Of a stretch of 64,000 nt of DNA, positions 63,512 to 64,000 are shown in pieces. Made by a program: the position numbers and the translations under genes. The stretch is from JAFGXT01 sp963677165 (GTDB lineage: Bacteria > Verrucomicrobiota > Lentisphaeria > Victivallales > SZUA-371). The notes beneath the pieces were generated by a model. It was not told the DNA's origin. It saw only the letters and a program-made list of their open reading frames with translations, and ran no database searches. Every line of letters begins with the position of its first letter. Position 1 is the first letter of the stretch. The stretch spans positions 4,030,001-4,094,000 of the forward strand of contig CAXXSX010000002.1 in NCBI GenBank assembly GCA_963677165.2, read 5' to 3'.

Positions 63512-63875
63512 AACTGAATTTATAACTTTCCTTGCGAATTCAGGTGAATTCTACTCTTTCATTGATGTGTTTCTCTTGAAGTAGGCAGTACCTACAAGTC
63601 ACGACTTCAGACTAACAGCCTTGGGGGAGGCATTTTGGGGGGGAGAGTTAGTGCTGAAGCCGTGACTTGCTGATACTACCCCGTGAAGGAAAATCCTTAC
63701 AAACTCTATATAATTTACTGTATTTAACAAAAGTGTCAACATTATAATTTACTTTTTTAGTAAAAAAACATTCATTGAATTGATAATTATTTCTCTATTA
63801 ATTTGACAAATGTCTGTATTTGGTTAAATGTAGGCAAGGCCTTTTAAGTATTTTTATAACGATATGGAGAGAATT
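63512..63875. other. Intergenic region with large hairpin, no gene
   Basis: Apart from the hairpin at 63595-63669, there is a short AAGGA-AAA-TCCTT stem near 63686-63698. An AT-rich stretch (63710-63850) then leads to the RBS GGAGAG of the next gene. No coding frame of note is seen. Confidence 0.5.
63595..63669 (+). ncRNA. Large structured hairpin element (candidate cis-regulatory RNA or palindromic mobile remnant)
   Basis: CAAGTCACG and CTTCAG at 63595-63610, followed by ACTAAC, pair with GTTAGTGCTGAAGC at 63647-63660 and GTGACTTG ending at 63669. This forms a stem of about 22 pairs with one mismatch and one bulge. The loop contains an inner GCCT/AGGC stem and two G-rich runs (five and eight or more G residues). 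It lies about 205 bases before the TAXI receptor start. No match to a riboswitch class is evident by eye. Confidence 0.45.
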
Positions 63876-64000
63876 ATGAGAACGGGAATATTATCTGTGA
63901 TATTAGGACTGTTGTGTTTTCAGCAATTGTCAGCAAAAGATTATGTAACAATTGGAACCGGTGGTGTGACCGGAGTTTACTATCCCACAGGTGGAGAGAT
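63876..64000 (+). CDS. TAXI-family TRAP transporter solute receptor, 5' fragment
   Basis: This gene is cut by the window end. The first 41 codons encode a signal peptide (MRTGILSVILGLLCF then QQLSA) and KDYVTIGTGGVTGVYYPTGG. The T-I-G-T-G-G-V-T-G-V-Y-Y-P-x-G pattern marks TAXI (TRAP-associated extracytoplasmic immunogenic) receptors, which bind organic acids such as glutamate for a TRAP permease. GGAGAG precedes the ATG. Confidence 0.85.
   Translation, partial: MRTGILSVILGLLCFQQLSAKDYVTIGTGGVTGVYYPTGGE

Noticed and set aside
1..64000. tRNA, rRNA and CRISPR arrays
   Set aside because: No T-loop-like GGTTCGANTCC context, rRNA motifs or regularly spaced repeats were seen by eye; a covariance search would be decisive.
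1..64000. Insertion sequences, prophage or a toxin-antitoxin system
   Set aside because: No transposase, integrase, phage structural gene or small toxin-like pair could be recognised.

Overview
The window reads as a chromosomal segment from the Lentisphaerota / PVC superphylum, most like Victivallis or Lentisphaera relatives. This is inferred from content, not from a search. The clues are secreted glycosidases controlled by adjacent LacI and AraC regulators, stand-alone pseudopilins with the FTLIELLVVIAIIAILA leader, Gfo/Idh/MocA and sialidase-like genes, large lineage-specific exported proteins, and an mcsA-mcsB pair. Ribosome binding sites are mostly Shine-Dalgarno type, and TTG and GTG starts are common.

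Layout. 1-275: end of a radical SAM/SPASM gene. 281-10641 (minus): a LacI-controlled polysaccharide operon, in order lacI, pseudopilin, a frameshifted secreted glycosidase, a GH5-like glycosidase, and a PA14/SGNH-like protein. It has a near-consensus promoter flanked by two palindromic operators. 10943-12928: a GH67-like glycosidase. 13329-15062: ribosomal protein S1 with a good terminator. 15236-21268: AraC regulator, divergent sialidase, Gfo/Idh oxidoreductase, DMT transporter and a second AraC. 21288-23756: a thioredoxin/ankyrin protein. 23959-27124: a HlyD plus PilZ-glycosyltransferase pair for c-di-GMP-gated polysaccharide export. 27142-37273: a second polysaccharide locus with AraC, beta-propeller, pseudopilin, alginate-lyase-like protein, solute-binding protein, GH2 and GH43. 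37284-40111: MsrB-MsrA, a small exported protein and a BtuF-like binding protein. 40306-54637: housekeeping genes (proA, BioH-like, bioC, mtaB, hrpB, RNB nuclease, murJ, nitroreductase, two unknowns, FabK/NMO-like). 54637-57888: mreC, mreD and PBP2, the last broken by a one-base frameshift. 57912-59387: AT-rich unknown gene whose end runs into a histidine kinase. 59293-62875 (minus): mcsA, mcsB, histidine kinase. 63071-64000: STAS-like gene, a large hairpin element, and the start of a TAXI-type solute receptor.

How it works together. The two polysaccharide loci share a plan: local regulator, pseudopilin, and several secreted or cytoplasmic carbohydrate-active enzymes, with no SusC/SusD and no complete transporter. 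The most striking single feature is the A10 run at 8267-8276. There a lacI-operon glycosidase is split exactly at a dnaX-type slippery heptamer (A AAA AAG) followed by a stop, and a -1 shift would rebuild one protein of about 1135 residues. A family of roughly 60-80 bp intergenic repeats and a 75-nt hairpin are the other unexplained structures.
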